The notes beneath the pieces were generated by a model. The model was not told where the DNA came from. It saw only the letters and a program-made list of their open reading frames with translations, and did not search any database. From assembly GCA_963779225.1 (NCBI GenBank), contig CAVZWW010000003.1, forward strand, positions 248,001 to 312,000: 64,000 nucleotides of DNA, written 5' to 3'. Both the position numbers and the translations under genes were made by a program. Source of the stretch: CAVPCZ01 sp963779225. GTDB lineage: Bacteria; Bacteroidota; Ignavibacteria; UBA10030; UBA6906. This document shows, piece after piece, positions 17,658 through 26,817 of the stretch (within the stretch, counting starts at the first letter, position 1; each line of letters begins with the position of its first letter).

Positions 17658-18764
17658 ATGCCGGATCCCCTCATCCAGGAAGACGTTTCACTGGCTGCTC
17701 AGACGACGCTCGGTCTCGGCGGTCCGGCGAAGTTCTTCATATCCTGTGAAACCGAAGAGGATATACGGTTCGGGCTCGCCTTTGCAGAGCGCCGACGGCT
17801 CCCGCTCTTTGTGCTGGGCGGCGGCAGCAATGTGATCATCGCTGATTCCGGATTTGATGGAGTCGTATTGCGCGTGGTGTTGCGGGGATGGGAAGTGTGG
17901 GATGACGGCGAGAACGAACTCGTGACCACGGCGGCCGGTGAACGCTGGGATGACCTTGTGGCGTTCTGTGTCCGCCGGGGCCTCGGCGGCCTCGAATGCC
18001 TCTCCGGCATTCCGGGTACGGCTGGTGCAACCCCGATTCAGAATGTCGGGGCATACGGACAGGACGTTGCCGGCACGATTCACCAGGTTCGTGTGATTCA
18101 CCGTCCGACCGGAGCGACCCTCACGTTTGCCGGAAGCGACTGCGGCTTCGGGTACAGGTCCAGCCGGTTCAAGACGCTTGATGCGGGAACATATATCGTA
18201 ACGGGAGTGTCGTTCCGGCTCCGGAAGAACGCCCCACCTCAGATCCGGTATGCCGAGCTGGAACGGTTGCTTCTCCGGGAAGGGCTCCCTGCCGATGTGC
18301 CGCGGGGAGCCGCCGCGCTCCAGCGCGTGCGTGATGCAGTCCTCTCACTCCGTCGGGACAAGGGTATGGTCCTGGACCCGGCTGATCCGGACACCAGGTC
18401 CGTGGGTTCGTTCTTCATGAATCCGGTTGTCTCACACTCAACCTTTGCGGCCATTGTTGAGCGGCAGCGTGCGGCCGGACAGAGCACCGAAGTTCCGTCG
18501 TTTTCCGCGGGGGGCGGCACAAAGATCCCTGCGGCGTGGCTTGTTGAGCAGGCCGGATTTGTCAGGGGGATGGTGCGGGGTGGCGTAGGGATTTCGGAAA
18601 AACATGCACTGGCACTGGTGAACCGCACCGGCACAGCCGCGGAGTTGCTGGCATTCGCACGGGAAATCCAGAACGGCGTATTCCACATGTTCGGCGTCCT
18701 TCTGGAAATGGAACCGGCCGTCATCGGCACGCCGGCATTCCGGCAGGGGGAGAATCCGGCATGA
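17658..18764 (+). CDS. murB: UDP-N-acetylenolpyruvoylglucosamine reductase (MurB)
   Basis: FAD-dependent enzyme that reduces the enolpyruvyl group to make UDP-MurNAc for peptidoglycan. The 368 residues include the FAD-binding GGGSNVIIADSGFDG loop, the GIPGTAGATPIQNVGAYGQ segment, YRSSRFK, the GSFFMNPV segment containing the catalytic Ser, and a C-terminal substrate-binding region with PAAWLVEQAGF. These match a type I MurB. The gene ends in an ATGA overlap with the HAD phosphatase gene. Other mur genes are not in the window. Assignment is firm. Confidence 0.95.
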   Translation: MPDPLIQEDVSLAAQTTLGLGGPAKFFISCETEEDIRFGLAFAERRRLPLFVLGGGSNVIIADSGFDGVVLRVVLRGWEVWDDGENELVTTAAGERWDDLVAFCVRRGLGGLECLSGIPGTAGATPIQNVGAYGQDVAGTIHQVRVIHRPTGATLTFAGSDCGFGYRSSRFKTLDAGTYIVTGVSFRLRKNAPPQIRYAELERLLLREGLPADVPRGAAALQRVRDAVLSLRRDKGMVLDPADPDTRSVGSFFMNPVVSHSTFAAIVERQRAAGQSTEVPSFSAGGGTKIPAAWLVEQAGFVRGMVRGGVGISEKHALALVNRTGTAAELLAFAREIQNGVFHMFGVLLEMEPAVIGTPAFRQGENPA

Positions 18765-19366
18765 TCAGGGCGGTGGTTTTTGATTTCGGCAACGTGATCT
18801 GCAAATTCGACCTGCGCAGGTTTCTCGATCGCGCCCTGCAGTACACAGACCGCTCGATACTCGATATGATGGGTGACATGCCCGCACTGTCCATCGCATC
18901 CATCCGGTATGAAAGCGGCCTGCTGAATTCGGATGAGTACTTCCATGAGATTTCGCGCATAGGAAACCTGCGGATGCCCCGTGAGGAATTTGTCGAGGCC
19001 TATTCGGCCATCTTCACGCCGATACCCGAGGTGTTTATGATGATCAGAAGTCTGAAGGGCTCGTACAAGCTGGGACTCCTCTCCAATACCAACGAATGGC
19101 ATTTTCTCAACAGCATCCGCACACTCGACGTTTTCCCGCTGTTCGACGCTGTGACGCTTTCGTATGAAGTCAGGGCGATGAAGCCCGCGCCGGCCATTTA
19201 CGATGACATGCTGCACAAACTCTCCCTTGCTCCTCGCGAATGCGTGTACATAGACGATCTCGGCGAGAATGTGGAGGCCGCTTCCCGCCTGGGCATGCAC
19301 GCGCTGCTGTTCACATCACCGGAGGTATTGCGGGCGGACCTCCGGCAGGCCGGCATCACCGTGTGA
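18761..19366 (+). CDS. HAD-superfamily phosphatase (YihX-like)
   Basis: 201-residue cytosolic HAD subfamily IA protein. Motif I is FDFGNVI, with Gly instead of the usual second Asp, as in YihX-type sugar phosphatases; motif II is LLSNTNEWH; the Lys of motif III is in KPAPAIYDD and motif IV is YIDDLGENV. This set supports phosphatase rather than phosphonatase or dehalogenase activity, possibly on a hexose phosphate. The ATG overlaps the murB stop by four bases, so the two are coupled. The exact substrate is not inferable. Confidence 0.85.
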   Translation: MIRAVVFDFGNVICKFDLRRFLDRALQYTDRSILDMMGDMPALSIASIRYESGLLNSDEYFHEISRIGNLRMPREEFVEAYSAIFTPIPEVFMMIRSLKGSYKLGLLSNTNEWHFLNSIRTLDVFPLFDAVTLSYEVRAMKPAPAIYDDMLHKLSLAPRECVYIDDLGENVEAASRLGMHALLFTSPEVLRADLRQAGITV

Positions 19367-19443
19367 GATCCCCAGGAACTCCCCCGCTGTAGAACATGTT
19401 GTGTGGAGAGATAGAGTGCCCACCGTCTCTGAAAGGACCAGGT

Positions 19444-19809
19444 ATGGCAAGAGTTTCGATTGGTATTGGTATCGCGCTCACGCTCCTCGGCGTAGTCGGA
19501 TACGCGGCAAGCGGCGCGGCAAGCGTCACCGCATTGATCCCGGCGGTGTTCGGCATTCTGCTGACCGTTCTGGGGATGCTTTCCCGGAATGAACAATTGC
19601 GAAAACATGCGATGCATGCCGCGGCGCTTCTGGCAGTGATCGGCTTTGCGGCCACCGTATCCGGGTTTGTCAGACTGTTCACCCTTGTCGGCGGAGGAAC
19701 TGTCGAACGACCGTGGGCCGTTGTCGCACAATCCATCATGGCGGTTCTCTGTGCCGTCTTTGTCGTCATGGCCGTCCGTTCATTCATTCTCGCCCGACGG
19801 GCCAGGTAA
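19444..19809 (+). CDS. Small integral membrane protein (4 helices)
   Basis: 121 residues starting at the ATG at 19444, preceded by an AAAGGA ribosome site. Four hydrophobic segments can be seen at about residues 4-24, 27-43, 53-77 and 91-112, with a short charged linker (RNEQLRKH) and a basic C-terminus (ARRAR). No catalytic motif is visible. It lies 77 bp after the HAD gene and 3 bp before the cupin gene. Function unknown; it could be an inner-membrane accessory protein for its neighbour. Confidence 0.7.
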   Translation: MARVSIGIGIALTLLGVVGYAASGAASVTALIPAVFGILLTVLGMLSRNEQLRKHAMHAAALLAVIGFAATVSGFVRLFTLVGGGTVERPWAVVAQSIMAVLCAVFVVMAVRSFILARRAR

Positions 19810-19812
19810 CAG

Positions 19813-20178
19813 ATGCCTCCGACACTGGTATTGAAGCCCACGGTCATCCAGGCTGCCGGGAACAAGCCGAAGATCATCAGGGAATTCGTCGGACGCGTGA
19901 ACACCGGCGACAGCGGCGTCAGCATTGCGCACATGGTGAGTCCGGAGGGATGGGTAGAACCGGGGCAAACCCCGGACTTCACGGAGTACACGCTTGTCAT
20001 CCGTGGCATGTTGCGTTGTACTCACCGGACCGGGATAGTTGACGTGCCGGCCGGGCAGGCCGTTGTCACCCATCCGGGCGAGTGGGTGCAATATGGGTCC
20101 CCGTCACCCGGCGGGGCGGAGTATATCGCCGTCTGTCTCCCGGCTTTTTCACCGGAGACAGTTCACCGGGACGCATGA
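19813..20178 (+). CDS. Cupin-domain protein
   Basis: A 121-residue single-domain cupin. The second conserved block is visible as PAGQAVVTHPGEWVQY, and the first as a GMLRCTHRTG strand pair, but the usual metal-binding His triad is only partly present, so metal binding is uncertain. The protein begins 3 bp after the small membrane protein and is likely cotranscribed with it. Members of this group act as sugar isomerases, dioxygenases or ligand sensors; no specific role can be assigned. Confidence 0.75.
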   Translation: MPPTLVLKPTVIQAAGNKPKIIREFVGRVNTGDSGVSIAHMVSPEGWVEPGQTPDFTEYTLVIRGMLRCTHRTGIVDVPAGQAVVTHPGEWVQYGSPSPGGAEYIAVCLPAFSPETVHRDA

Positions 20179-20320
20179 ACTTCGCGGCAGCAGTGTTCTG
20201 CGGGGAAAAATTCCGTTGAACGCATCCCGGCCGGCAGCATGCCCCGGAAGCATTTCCCGGAGACTCCCGGCGGGGGATTCCACCCGGAAATTGCGGACGG
20301 GGAGAGCTGTGGTGCGATGT

Positions 20321-20351
20321 TGCAATCGTTGAACAATCTGTTCATATTGCA
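20321..20351 (+). promoter_or_regulatory. Nested inverted repeat directly before priA
   Basis: An inner dyad TGAAC-N5-GTTCA (20330-20344) is nested in an outer pair TGCAAT (20321-20326) and ATTGCA (20346-20351). It ends three bases before the priA ATG, where a ribosome site would normally be, and no Shine-Dalgarno sequence is visible. It could fold as an RNA hairpin that hides the start, or be a repressor operator. The inner dyad resembles GAAC/GTTC LexA boxes of Gram-positive bacteria but with a 5-base rather than 4-base gap. Confidence 0.5.
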
Positions 20352-20354
20352 GAT

Positions 20355-22883
20355 ATGCCCCGTTACGCTGATGTTGCCGTCCCTGCCGGTGTCGACAAGA
20401 TTTTCACCTACACCATCCCCGAGGCGCTGGCAGGTTCTGCGCGTCCGGGAATGCGTGTTCTCGTTCCGTTCGGACGCAAATACCTGACAGGCATCATAGT
20501 CGGACTTCCCTCCCGTTCTTCACACCTTTCGCTCCGGCCCCTGGCCGATGTTCTGGATGTCCGGCCGGCTGTTTCCGAGCACATGCTCCGGTTGTGCCGA
20601 TGGATCGCGGACTACTATATTGCGCCGCTCGGTGATGTACTTCGTGCCGCCGTGCCGCACGGGTTCGTTACGAGCAGCAAACGCACAGTCCGTTTGCTCC
20701 TGGCGCCGGCCGATGCACGGTACGACGAGTTCCGCCGCCGGGCACCAAAGCGTGCCCGTATTATCGATCTCCTCGCCAGGCATGGCACGCTCACTGCTGC
20801 ACGGCTGGGGAAAGCGACAGGCCTTACGACCATGAACAGCATCTTGAACGACATGGAGCGGGAGGGGCTTATTGCAACGGAAGAACTCATGCCGCGGCCG
20901 AACGTCCGTGTCAAGACGCGCACCTTTCTGGAGGTCGCAAAGATCAACGACGACGCAGTCCGGCTTGCTCTTGAAAGCATACCGCTGCGCCGGAAAAAGG
21001 CCCGGGAATTTCTGATCTCCATCCTCCTGTTGCGGGCGCAGCAGGTCCCGGAAACGGATTTGCTTGAATTGCTCAAACGCACCGGAATCTCTTCCGCACA
21101 GGTGAAGCCCTTCGTGGAAGGGGGGCTTCTTCCCACCTCCCGGCACGAGGTGACCCGCCAGCAGGAATACGGAACCGAAGCAAAGACCCTGACCATCACG
21201 TTGAATGCCACGCAGCAGGGGGTATACGAGCGTGTGTGCTCGGCAGTGAGCGGGAACACCCATCGGACGTTTCTTCTGCACGGGGTAACAGGGAGCGGGA
21301 AGACGCAGGTATACATCGAGGCCATCCGGCATTGTGTGGAAGCCGGCAAGTCCGCCATCGTCCTCGTTCCGGAAATCGCGCTCACGCCGCAGATAGTGCG
21401 CCGCTTCAAGACCCACTTCGGCGATCGCGCACTGGTCGTGCACAGCCGGATGTCTCCCGGCGAACGCTATGACGTCTGGCGGCTCGCGGTCTCCGGCGCA
21501 TGCAGGGTGGTCATCGGTCCGCGTTCGGCCATCTTTGCTCCCCTGGAAAATCTGGGCTTGATAGTCGTTGATGAAGAACACGAGGGGTCGTACAAACAAT
21601 TCGACGCAATGCCGCGGTACCATGCCCGCGATGTGGCCATCGTACGGGGACGTGATTGTGGCGCTGTGGTGCTGCTCGGTTCGGCGACTCCTTCCGTGGA
21701 ATCGTATGCAAACGCCCGCGAGGGCAAGTTCGAGCTGCTGGAAATGCCCGATCGTGTGGACAACGCGGTTCTTCCTTCGGTCGTGATCGTGGATATGACA
21801 GCCGAACGCAAACGCGCCTATGCCGCACAGCGGGATGCTCTCCCGAAGGAGGAGCGCCGGCAGCTCAGACATTTCCGTCAGTCATCCCTCTCCGGTCTCC
21901 TCTGCGAAAAAATCGCCGACCGGCTCTCAAAAAAAGAGGGGATTATACTCCTGCAGAACCGCCGCGGCTTTGCATCGTTTGTGGAATGTCCGGACTGCGG
22001 GTACGTGGAGATGTGCGACAACTGTCAGGTATCTCTCACCTATCATTTGAGCAAGAAGCACCTGCGATGCCATTACTGCGGACACATCCGGGCGCCACAC
22101 AGTCAATGTCCCACGTGCGGGAGTGCCGACATCAGATTGCAGGGAGTGGGAACCCAGCGCGTGGAGGAGGAGATCGGGCTGGCTTTCCCGGAGGCGCGGG
22201 TTCTGCGCATGGATCTGGATACGACAACGGGCCGGGGCGCACATGACCGGCTCCTGAAGGAATTCGGTGCGCGGGAAGCGGACATCTTGCTTGGCACGCA
22301 GATGGTCGCAAAGGGATTGGATTTCCCGCATGTCACGCTGGTCGGCGTCATCAGCGCCGACACCCAGATGCTGTTGCCGGATTTCCGTTCATCCGAACGC
22401 ACGTTTCAACTGCTCACGCAGGTTGCCGGCCGGGCCGGCCGGAGCACACTGGCGGGTGAGGTGATTATTCAGACGGCGCAACCGTCCCACCGGACTCTCG
22501 TGCATATTCTGGATCACGATTACCCGGCGTTCTTCTCGGAGGAGTTGTTCAACCGCCGGGAGGTCGACTATCCCCCCCTTTCGCGGCTCGTCCTGATCGA
22601 GACGCGCGCACCGGAGGAACCTGACGCACGTGCCCTTGCCGAGAACGTTGCAGGGTTCCTGAAACGGGACACTCCCCCTTTCACGATTCTCGGTCCGGCA
22701 CCCGCGGTGATCGGCAGAATCAAGCGCCAGTACCGGTGGCATCTTCTCCTGAAGACATCAAAATCCCTGGATCCTTCCGGAGGTTTGACGCACGCGCGTT
22801 TGCGTCAGGCCATCGCGCAACTGCCGTCCAGGACTCACTCAACGCAGCTGATCATTGACGTCGATCCGGTCAGCACCATGTGA
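20355..22883 (+). CDS. priA: Primosomal protein N' (PriA helicase)
   Basis: Superfamily 2 DNA helicase of 842 residues that recognises stalled or D-loop forks and reloads the replicative helicase. It has an N-terminal 3'BD and winged-helix region, Walker A GVTGSGKTQ (about residue 310), a DEEH box (about 405), and the zinc-binding insertion with four Cys pairs (CPDCGYVEMC..., CHYCGH, CPTCGS, about residues 546-594) characteristic of PriA. Helicase motifs V and VI follow (GTQMVAKGLDFP; QVAGRAGRS). An inverted repeat lies against the start codon. The gene follows the cupin gene after a 176-bp gap and therefore probably has its own promoter. Confidence 0.97.
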   Translation: MPRYADVAVPAGVDKIFTYTIPEALAGSARPGMRVLVPFGRKYLTGIIVGLPSRSSHLSLRPLADVLDVRPAVSEHMLRLCRWIADYYIAPLGDVLRAAVPHGFVTSSKRTVRLLLAPADARYDEFRRRAPKRARIIDLLARHGTLTAARLGKATGLTTMNSILNDMEREGLIATEELMPRPNVRVKTRTFLEVAKINDDAVRLALESIPLRRKKAREFLISILLLRAQQVPETDLLELLKRTGISSAQVKPFVEGGLLPTSRHEVTRQQEYGTEAKTLTITLNATQQGVYERVCSAVSGNTHRTFLLHGVTGSGKTQVYIEAIRHCVEAGKSAIVLVPEIALTPQIVRRFKTHFGDRALVVHSRMSPGERYDVWRLAVSGACRVVIGPRSAIFAPLENLGLIVVDEEHEGSYKQFDAMPRYHARDVAIVRGRDCGAVVLLGSATPSVESYANAREGKFELLEMPDRVDNAVLPSVVIVDMTAERKRAYAAQRDALPKEERRQLRHFRQSSLSGLLCEKIADRLSKKEGIILLQNRRGFASFVECPDCGYVEMCDNCQVSLTYHLSKKHLRCHYCGHIRAPHSQCPTCGSADIRLQGVGTQRVEEEIGLAFPEARVLRMDLDTTTGRGAHDRLLKEFGAREADILLGTQMVAKGLDFPHVTLVGVISADTQMLLPDFRSSERTFQLLTQVAGRAGRSTLAGEVIIQTAQPSHRTLVHILDHDYPAFFSEELFNRREVDYPPLSRLVLIETRAPEEPDARALAENVAGFLKRDTPPFTILGPAPAVIGRIKRQYRWHLLLKTSKSLDPSGGLTHARLRQAIAQLPSRTHSTQLIIDVDPVSTM

Positions 22884-22944
22884 CACTTCGCCGGTGTGGA
22901 TTTTCATGCACTCTTTCCGGCATCCACCAGAGGGAATCCCGACA

Positions 22945-24189
22945 ATGGACACACATCAAGACACTTCCCCTCTTGCCGCCTCCGCCGAGGAGTACGTCCG
23001 GCTGGTTCTGGCGGTGGGCACGCATGACGCGGACTACGTTGACGCCTACTACGGCCCGCCTGCCTGGAAGAGCGAAACGACGGCCGCCCCTCCTTCTCTG
23101 GAAGCAATCGAAGATCGTGCCCGGATGCTTCTGGCGTCCCTCCAGGCGTACGGTGATCCGGCTGCGGAGGAGATCGGGATGCTCCGTTTTCGTTACTTGC
23201 TCAGCCAGACGCGCGCGTTGATGGCTCGTGTACAGATGTTGCGCGGAAGGAGCTTTTCGTTTGACGAGGAATCGCGGGCGCTGTACGACGCCGTAGCACC
23301 GACCTACGCGGAAGATGTGTTTGAAGGGTTGCTGGAGGACGTCGGCGCGCTGCTTCCCGGGGCCGGAGATATTCCGGAACGGTACGAAACCCACAAGTTG
23401 GACTTCCTCATTCCCCGCGACAGGCTGGACCGGGTCTTCTCCGCCGCCATCGCGGAGGGGCGCGCTCGATCGGCGGCACACCTTGCGCTTCCGGCAGGCG
23501 AGGAATTCTCGCTTGAGTATGTCACCGGAAAGCCCTGGAGCGGATACAACTGGTACAAGGGCAACAGCCGCAGTCTGATACAGATGAACGTGGATTTTCC
23601 CATCAGCATCGACCGCGCCATTGATCTTGCCTGCCATGAGGGATACCCGGGACATCACGTCTATAACAGCCTGCTGGAGCAGAACCTGGTTCGGGGGCGG
23701 GGGTGGGTGGAGTTTTCGGTGTACGCACTGTTCAGTCCGCAATCGCTCATCGCTGAAGGTACGGCGAATTTCGGTATTGACATGGCCTTCCCCGGGCACG
23801 AGCGGCTGGTCTTTGAGCGGGAGGTGTTGTTTCCGCTTGCCGGACTGGATCGGGACCGCGTCGAGCAGTATTATCGCGTGCATACGCTGGTGCAGCGGCT
23901 GGCATATGCCGGCAACGAAGCGGCACGGCGGTATCTCAACGGCCTCATCTCGCGGCAGGATGCCGCACGCTGGCTGGTACGGTATGCGTTGATGTCACCT
24001 GACCGCGCGATGCAGCGCACGCAGTTTTTTGACGCCTACCGGAGCTACGTGATAAACTACAATCTGGGCCAGGATATGGTCAAGCGCTACGTTGAAGCAC
24101 AGGGCGGGACGCCCGACCGGCCGGCCAGGCGATGGGCGCTCTTCACGCACCTCGTCTCCACTCCCCGGGTACCTTCGCTTCTTGTTTGA
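22945..24189 (+). CDS. HEGYPGHH metallopeptidase-like protein (DUF885-type)
   Basis: 414 residues from the ATG at 22945 (upstream AGGGA); an earlier ATG at 22906 is possible. The centre holds the zinc motif HEGYPGHH (about 231-238) with a downstream Glu-rich ligand segment (SLIAEGTANFGID), as in DUF885 and related gluzincin-like peptidases. There is no signal peptide, so it would act in the cytosol. The natural substrate is unknown. Its 3' end overlaps the convergent polymerase gene by 47 bp (24143-24189). The assignment rests on the motif and overall length, which is shorter than many DUF885 proteins. Confidence 0.75.
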   Translation: MDTHQDTSPLAASAEEYVRLVLAVGTHDADYVDAYYGPPAWKSETTAAPPSLEAIEDRARMLLASLQAYGDPAAEEIGMLRFRYLLSQTRALMARVQMLRGRSFSFDEESRALYDAVAPTYAEDVFEGLLEDVGALLPGAGDIPERYETHKLDFLIPRDRLDRVFSAAIAEGRARSAAHLALPAGEEFSLEYVTGKPWSGYNWYKGNSRSLIQMNVDFPISIDRAIDLACHEGYPGHHVYNSLLEQNLVRGRGWVEFSVYALFSPQSLIAEGTANFGIDMAFPGHERLVFEREVLFPLAGLDRDRVEQYYRVHTLVQRLAYAGNEAARRYLNGLISRQDAARWLVRYALMSPDRAMQRTQFFDAYRSYVINYNLGQDMVKRYVEAQGGTPDRPARRWALFTHLVSTPRVPSLLV

Positions 24190-26515
24190 GAATGACTTTT
24201 GTGTTCGGCTCTTCGGTGGACAGATCGAAGAGGTCTGCCTGTCCTGTACCGGCCGGGGGGGGTACCCGCGGTGCCGGTCTGCTGCGGCGCGGGGGAGGCG
24301 GGCACCAGAGCCCTTTGAGTTTCACGGCATCATAGCCGAATGGAAAGAGCAACGTTTCCGCCGCCTTCAGGGCCATCTCGGTATACTTGATGATGTCGTA
24401 CCCGTCATCCAGCGCATACAGCGCCACGGCCTTGGCCTTTTCCGGATGACGTTTCCCGCTCGCGTCCACGATGATATACTCGATTGTCTCGCCGGGAGCC
24501 AGGTGCACGCCTGCTTCCTCCAGCGCCTGTGCGACGATGGCATTCGTGCTCCGGTTTGTGTACTCATCGGCCTCCTGCGACAGATGGCGCCGCACCACCA
24601 GTTCGAGAGGGTCGACGGTACCGGACTGCAGCAGGTCGACATACTCTTTCGCCTTTGCGAGAGTTGCCGGGAGGAGTCTCTCGAGGTCACGTATGGTTTT
24701 TCCCTCTCCGAGGATTTTCAGCATTTCTCCCTGCAACCGTTTGATGAAGACCGGCGTATCGCGCCGGCGCATTTCGATGCCCCGGATCTTGATCTCGTTG
24801 TTCGTGTACCATCCCACATACCGGTTGGCGGTCGGGATATGCGGATCCATCTTTGACGGTGGAAAGAGGATCCAGTGGTAGATCCCCTCGAGGGAGATGT
24901 CGATGCCGACGGTGCTGCTGACCTCTCTGGCCAGGGACTCGTACTCCGCCTCACCGGCCCCGGATTTTTCGAGCCACATGCAGTCCACGATAGCGTGGAC
25001 AAAATGGAACCCGTGTCCTTCGGCGATTTCTTTTGCGCGGAGGATCGCGTCGCGTGAAAAGGCGTTCACCGACTCATGTGCTTCGATGCGGCCGAAGCGG
25101 GCGTTCTTGTATCCCAGATAGCCGAAGCAGGTCACGAGCATCCACTTGAGCGCGTTCTGGCGCCGGTCGTACAGTTTCCATCGCTCATCACCGAGGGCTT
25201 TGAGCCGTTTCTTTTCTTTCTTATAGATTCCCCGCTTGTGCACCACGGTCCGGAGCGTGGCCGGGACAATTCCTTCCCGTCGTTCACAGATGGTATAGCG
25301 GAGTTCGGGCACTGCGGTGTTGTGGCAGCAGTGGCAGTTGACGGTTTCGGGAGAGACATTGTACTTCACCATGATGGTGGGATACATCGAAACAAAATCC
25401 AGCTCCGCCACCTGTTCGTGGTAGCCCATTTCGGGCTGAAAGATCAGTCCGCCGCGGTCCGCCAGCAGCAAGACGTCGGCCGGTTTGAAATCTTCCGGTT
25501 CACGTTTCCTGGCCGGGATAAGGTAGCCATTGCGGTATGCCCAGGAGAGCTGCATGGATGAGAGGGCGGTGCCGATGGTGGTGCGTGACTGGTGCTGTAC
25601 GGGAAGCTGTGTAAGCCGTGCAATTTCCGCAACGCCGTCCAGGCTTGCCTCGCCCATCATGAAGGAATTTTCCGTATCGAGGTGCCAGCGGCCGGCCAGT
25701 TCGAAGGCGCCGTCCTTGTGCACGATTTTTCCGTACGCAAAATAACTGGAGGCACCGGTGGTACTGTAGCCGGCTGTGGCATCGCGGTTCAGGGAAAGCG
25801 GTGCGTGGTGTTCGGCGGCGAGCCGCGTGAGCATCGGCAGGAGCACGGCGTCGCCGTACTCCGTCAGGATGATATCCGGATCGCAACGGTGCAGATGCCG
25901 TTCAAGTGCCTGGAGAACATCCGCGGGTTCCTGTCCTTCGAGCGCGTATGTGGTTCCTTCATAGTGTACTTCCAGCTGGAGCCGCCGCCGGAATTTCGGG
26001 GACACCACGTCGAGGTGATTTTTGAGTGTGAGTGTAGCCAGAGGCGGGAGGGTATATTCCAGCGCATCGGAAGTATCCTGCAATGTCCATCCGGCAAGCC
26101 GTCCGTCCGTGTCCATGGTATAGTCGCCGAAGGCGAGGGGGAAGAGCCGTGTTTCGTAGAGGTAGAGCTGGACGGGCGGGATGTCGGAATCAAAGAAGAC
26201 GAAGTGGGGAAAGTGCCGTTCGAGCCGTTGCACGACGGTCTTAAAGTGCAGGGTACTTCCGACGCAGACGCGGAGTATGTCCCGGTCCCGGTTTGTATAA
26301 ATATCGCGGCGTGTTTCACGGCGGAGTTGAACGGGGAAGGGAAACGTGCGCACGAGCGCGGCAACGCGGTCCGTTTCCCGTTCTTCCACGTGCAGGGAGA
26401 ACGACGGGATAAACCGGTCGTATGCGCGGACTTTGCGTCCCTCGCGGTCAATGAACCAGAGGGTTATTCCCCGGGGCGAGGGATACAGATCGAACAACCA
26501 TCCGGTGAGCATCAC
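24143..26515 (-). CDS. Family-B DNA polymerase, archaeal PolB2-type, with degenerate catalytic motifs
   Basis: 790 residues with family-B architecture; GTG at 26515 and ATG at 26512 are both possible starts. Motif A is ELDFVSMYPT (371-380, Asp373 kept). Motif B is around QNALKWMLVTCFGYLGY (Lys457). Motif C reads HAIVDCMWLE (507-516), so Asp511 is kept but the second acidic residue of the DTD pair is Met. Proofreading motifs are eroded: Exo II is DPDIILTEYGD (212-222) and no DxE Exo I is visible. A Cys cluster (394, 396, 397, 410) follows motif A. This pattern matches the PolB2 family described in archaea as inactivated and later studied as a translesion polymerase (Dpo2). It is the last gene of a four-gene cassette. 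Confidence 0.9.
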   Translation of the reverse strand: MMLTGWLFDLYPSPRGITLWFIDREGRKVRAYDRFIPSFSLHVEERETDRVAALVRTFPFPVQLRRETRRDIYTNRDRDILRVCVGSTLHFKTVVQRLERHFPHFVFFDSDIPPVQLYLYETRLFPLAFGDYTMDTDGRLAGWTLQDTSDALEYTLPPLATLTLKNHLDVVSPKFRRRLQLEVHYEGTTYALEGQEPADVLQALERHLHRCDPDIILTEYGDAVLLPMLTRLAAEHHAPLSLNRDATAGYSTTGASSYFAYGKIVHKDGAFELAGRWHLDTENSFMMGEASLDGVAEIARLTQLPVQHQSRTTIGTALSSMQLSWAYRNGYLIPARKREPEDFKPADVLLLADRGGLIFQPEMGYHEQVAELDFVSMYPTIMVKYNVSPETVNCHCCHNTAVPELRYTICERREGIVPATLRTVVHKRGIYKKEKKRLKALGDERWKLYDRRQNALKWMLVTCFGYLGYKNARFGRIEAHESVNAFSRDAILRAKEIAEGHGFHFVHAIVDCMWLEKSGAGEAEYESLAREVSSTVGIDISLEGIYHWILFPPSKMDPHIPTANRYVGWYTNNEIKIRGIEMRRRDTPVFIKRLQGEMLKILGEGKTIRDLERLLPATLAKAKEYVDLLQSGTVDPLELVVRRHLSQEADEYTNRSTNAIVAQALEEAGVHLAPGETIEYIIVDASGKRHPEKAKAVALYALDDGYDIIKYTEMALKAAETLLFPFGYDAVKLKGLWCPPPPRRSRPAPRVPPPAGTGQADLFDLSTEEPNTKVILKQEAKVPGEWRRGA

Positions 26516-26538
26516 GGCGGATCACTTCGGCACGCTAT

Positions 26539-26796
26539 TCATCGGTGTTCAACCCTGGCCACCAGGGTTTCCAGCACGGCGATGCGGCGTTGCTGGGCAA
26601 CCAGCATGGCCATAATGATGCTTTCGAAGGGAATGGGGCGCGCGGCGTAGGCGCTGCCGGCAAGTTGCAGCCGCGCTGCGCGGAAGAGTTCATCGAGCGC
26701 ATCCTGATCTTCTTTCCGGAGCCCCCGCCGGAATTTTCCCCAGCTTTCCATCTCCTGCTGGAGAACCATGGTGAATGTAGGTACGGTCCGTCCCAT
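26539..26796 (-). CDS. Small helical protein of PolB2 neighbourhoods
   Basis: An 85-residue, mostly helical protein with a charged middle (WGKFRRGLRKEDQDALDELF) and an amphipathic C-terminus ending in AVLETLVARVEHR. As I recall, short proteins of this pattern sit beside polB2 in archaeal genomes, so I read it as the third component of that cassette. The gene is 21 bp after the RecA-like gene and 23 bp before the polymerase gene. No catalytic motif is present; it may be a protein-protein adaptor or oligomerisation subunit. Biochemical role unknown. Confidence 0.75.
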   Translation of the reverse strand: MGRTVPTFTMVLQQEMESWGKFRRGLRKEDQDALDELFRAARLQLAGSAYAARPIPFESIIMAMLVAQQRRIAVLETLVARVEHR

Positions 26797-26817
26797 CGTT
26801 GTTCTCTTGAATGAGGT

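Noticed and set aside
20520..21872. 450-codon open frame antisense to priA
   Set aside because: Shadow of the PriA coding strand, which carries all helicase and zinc motifs.
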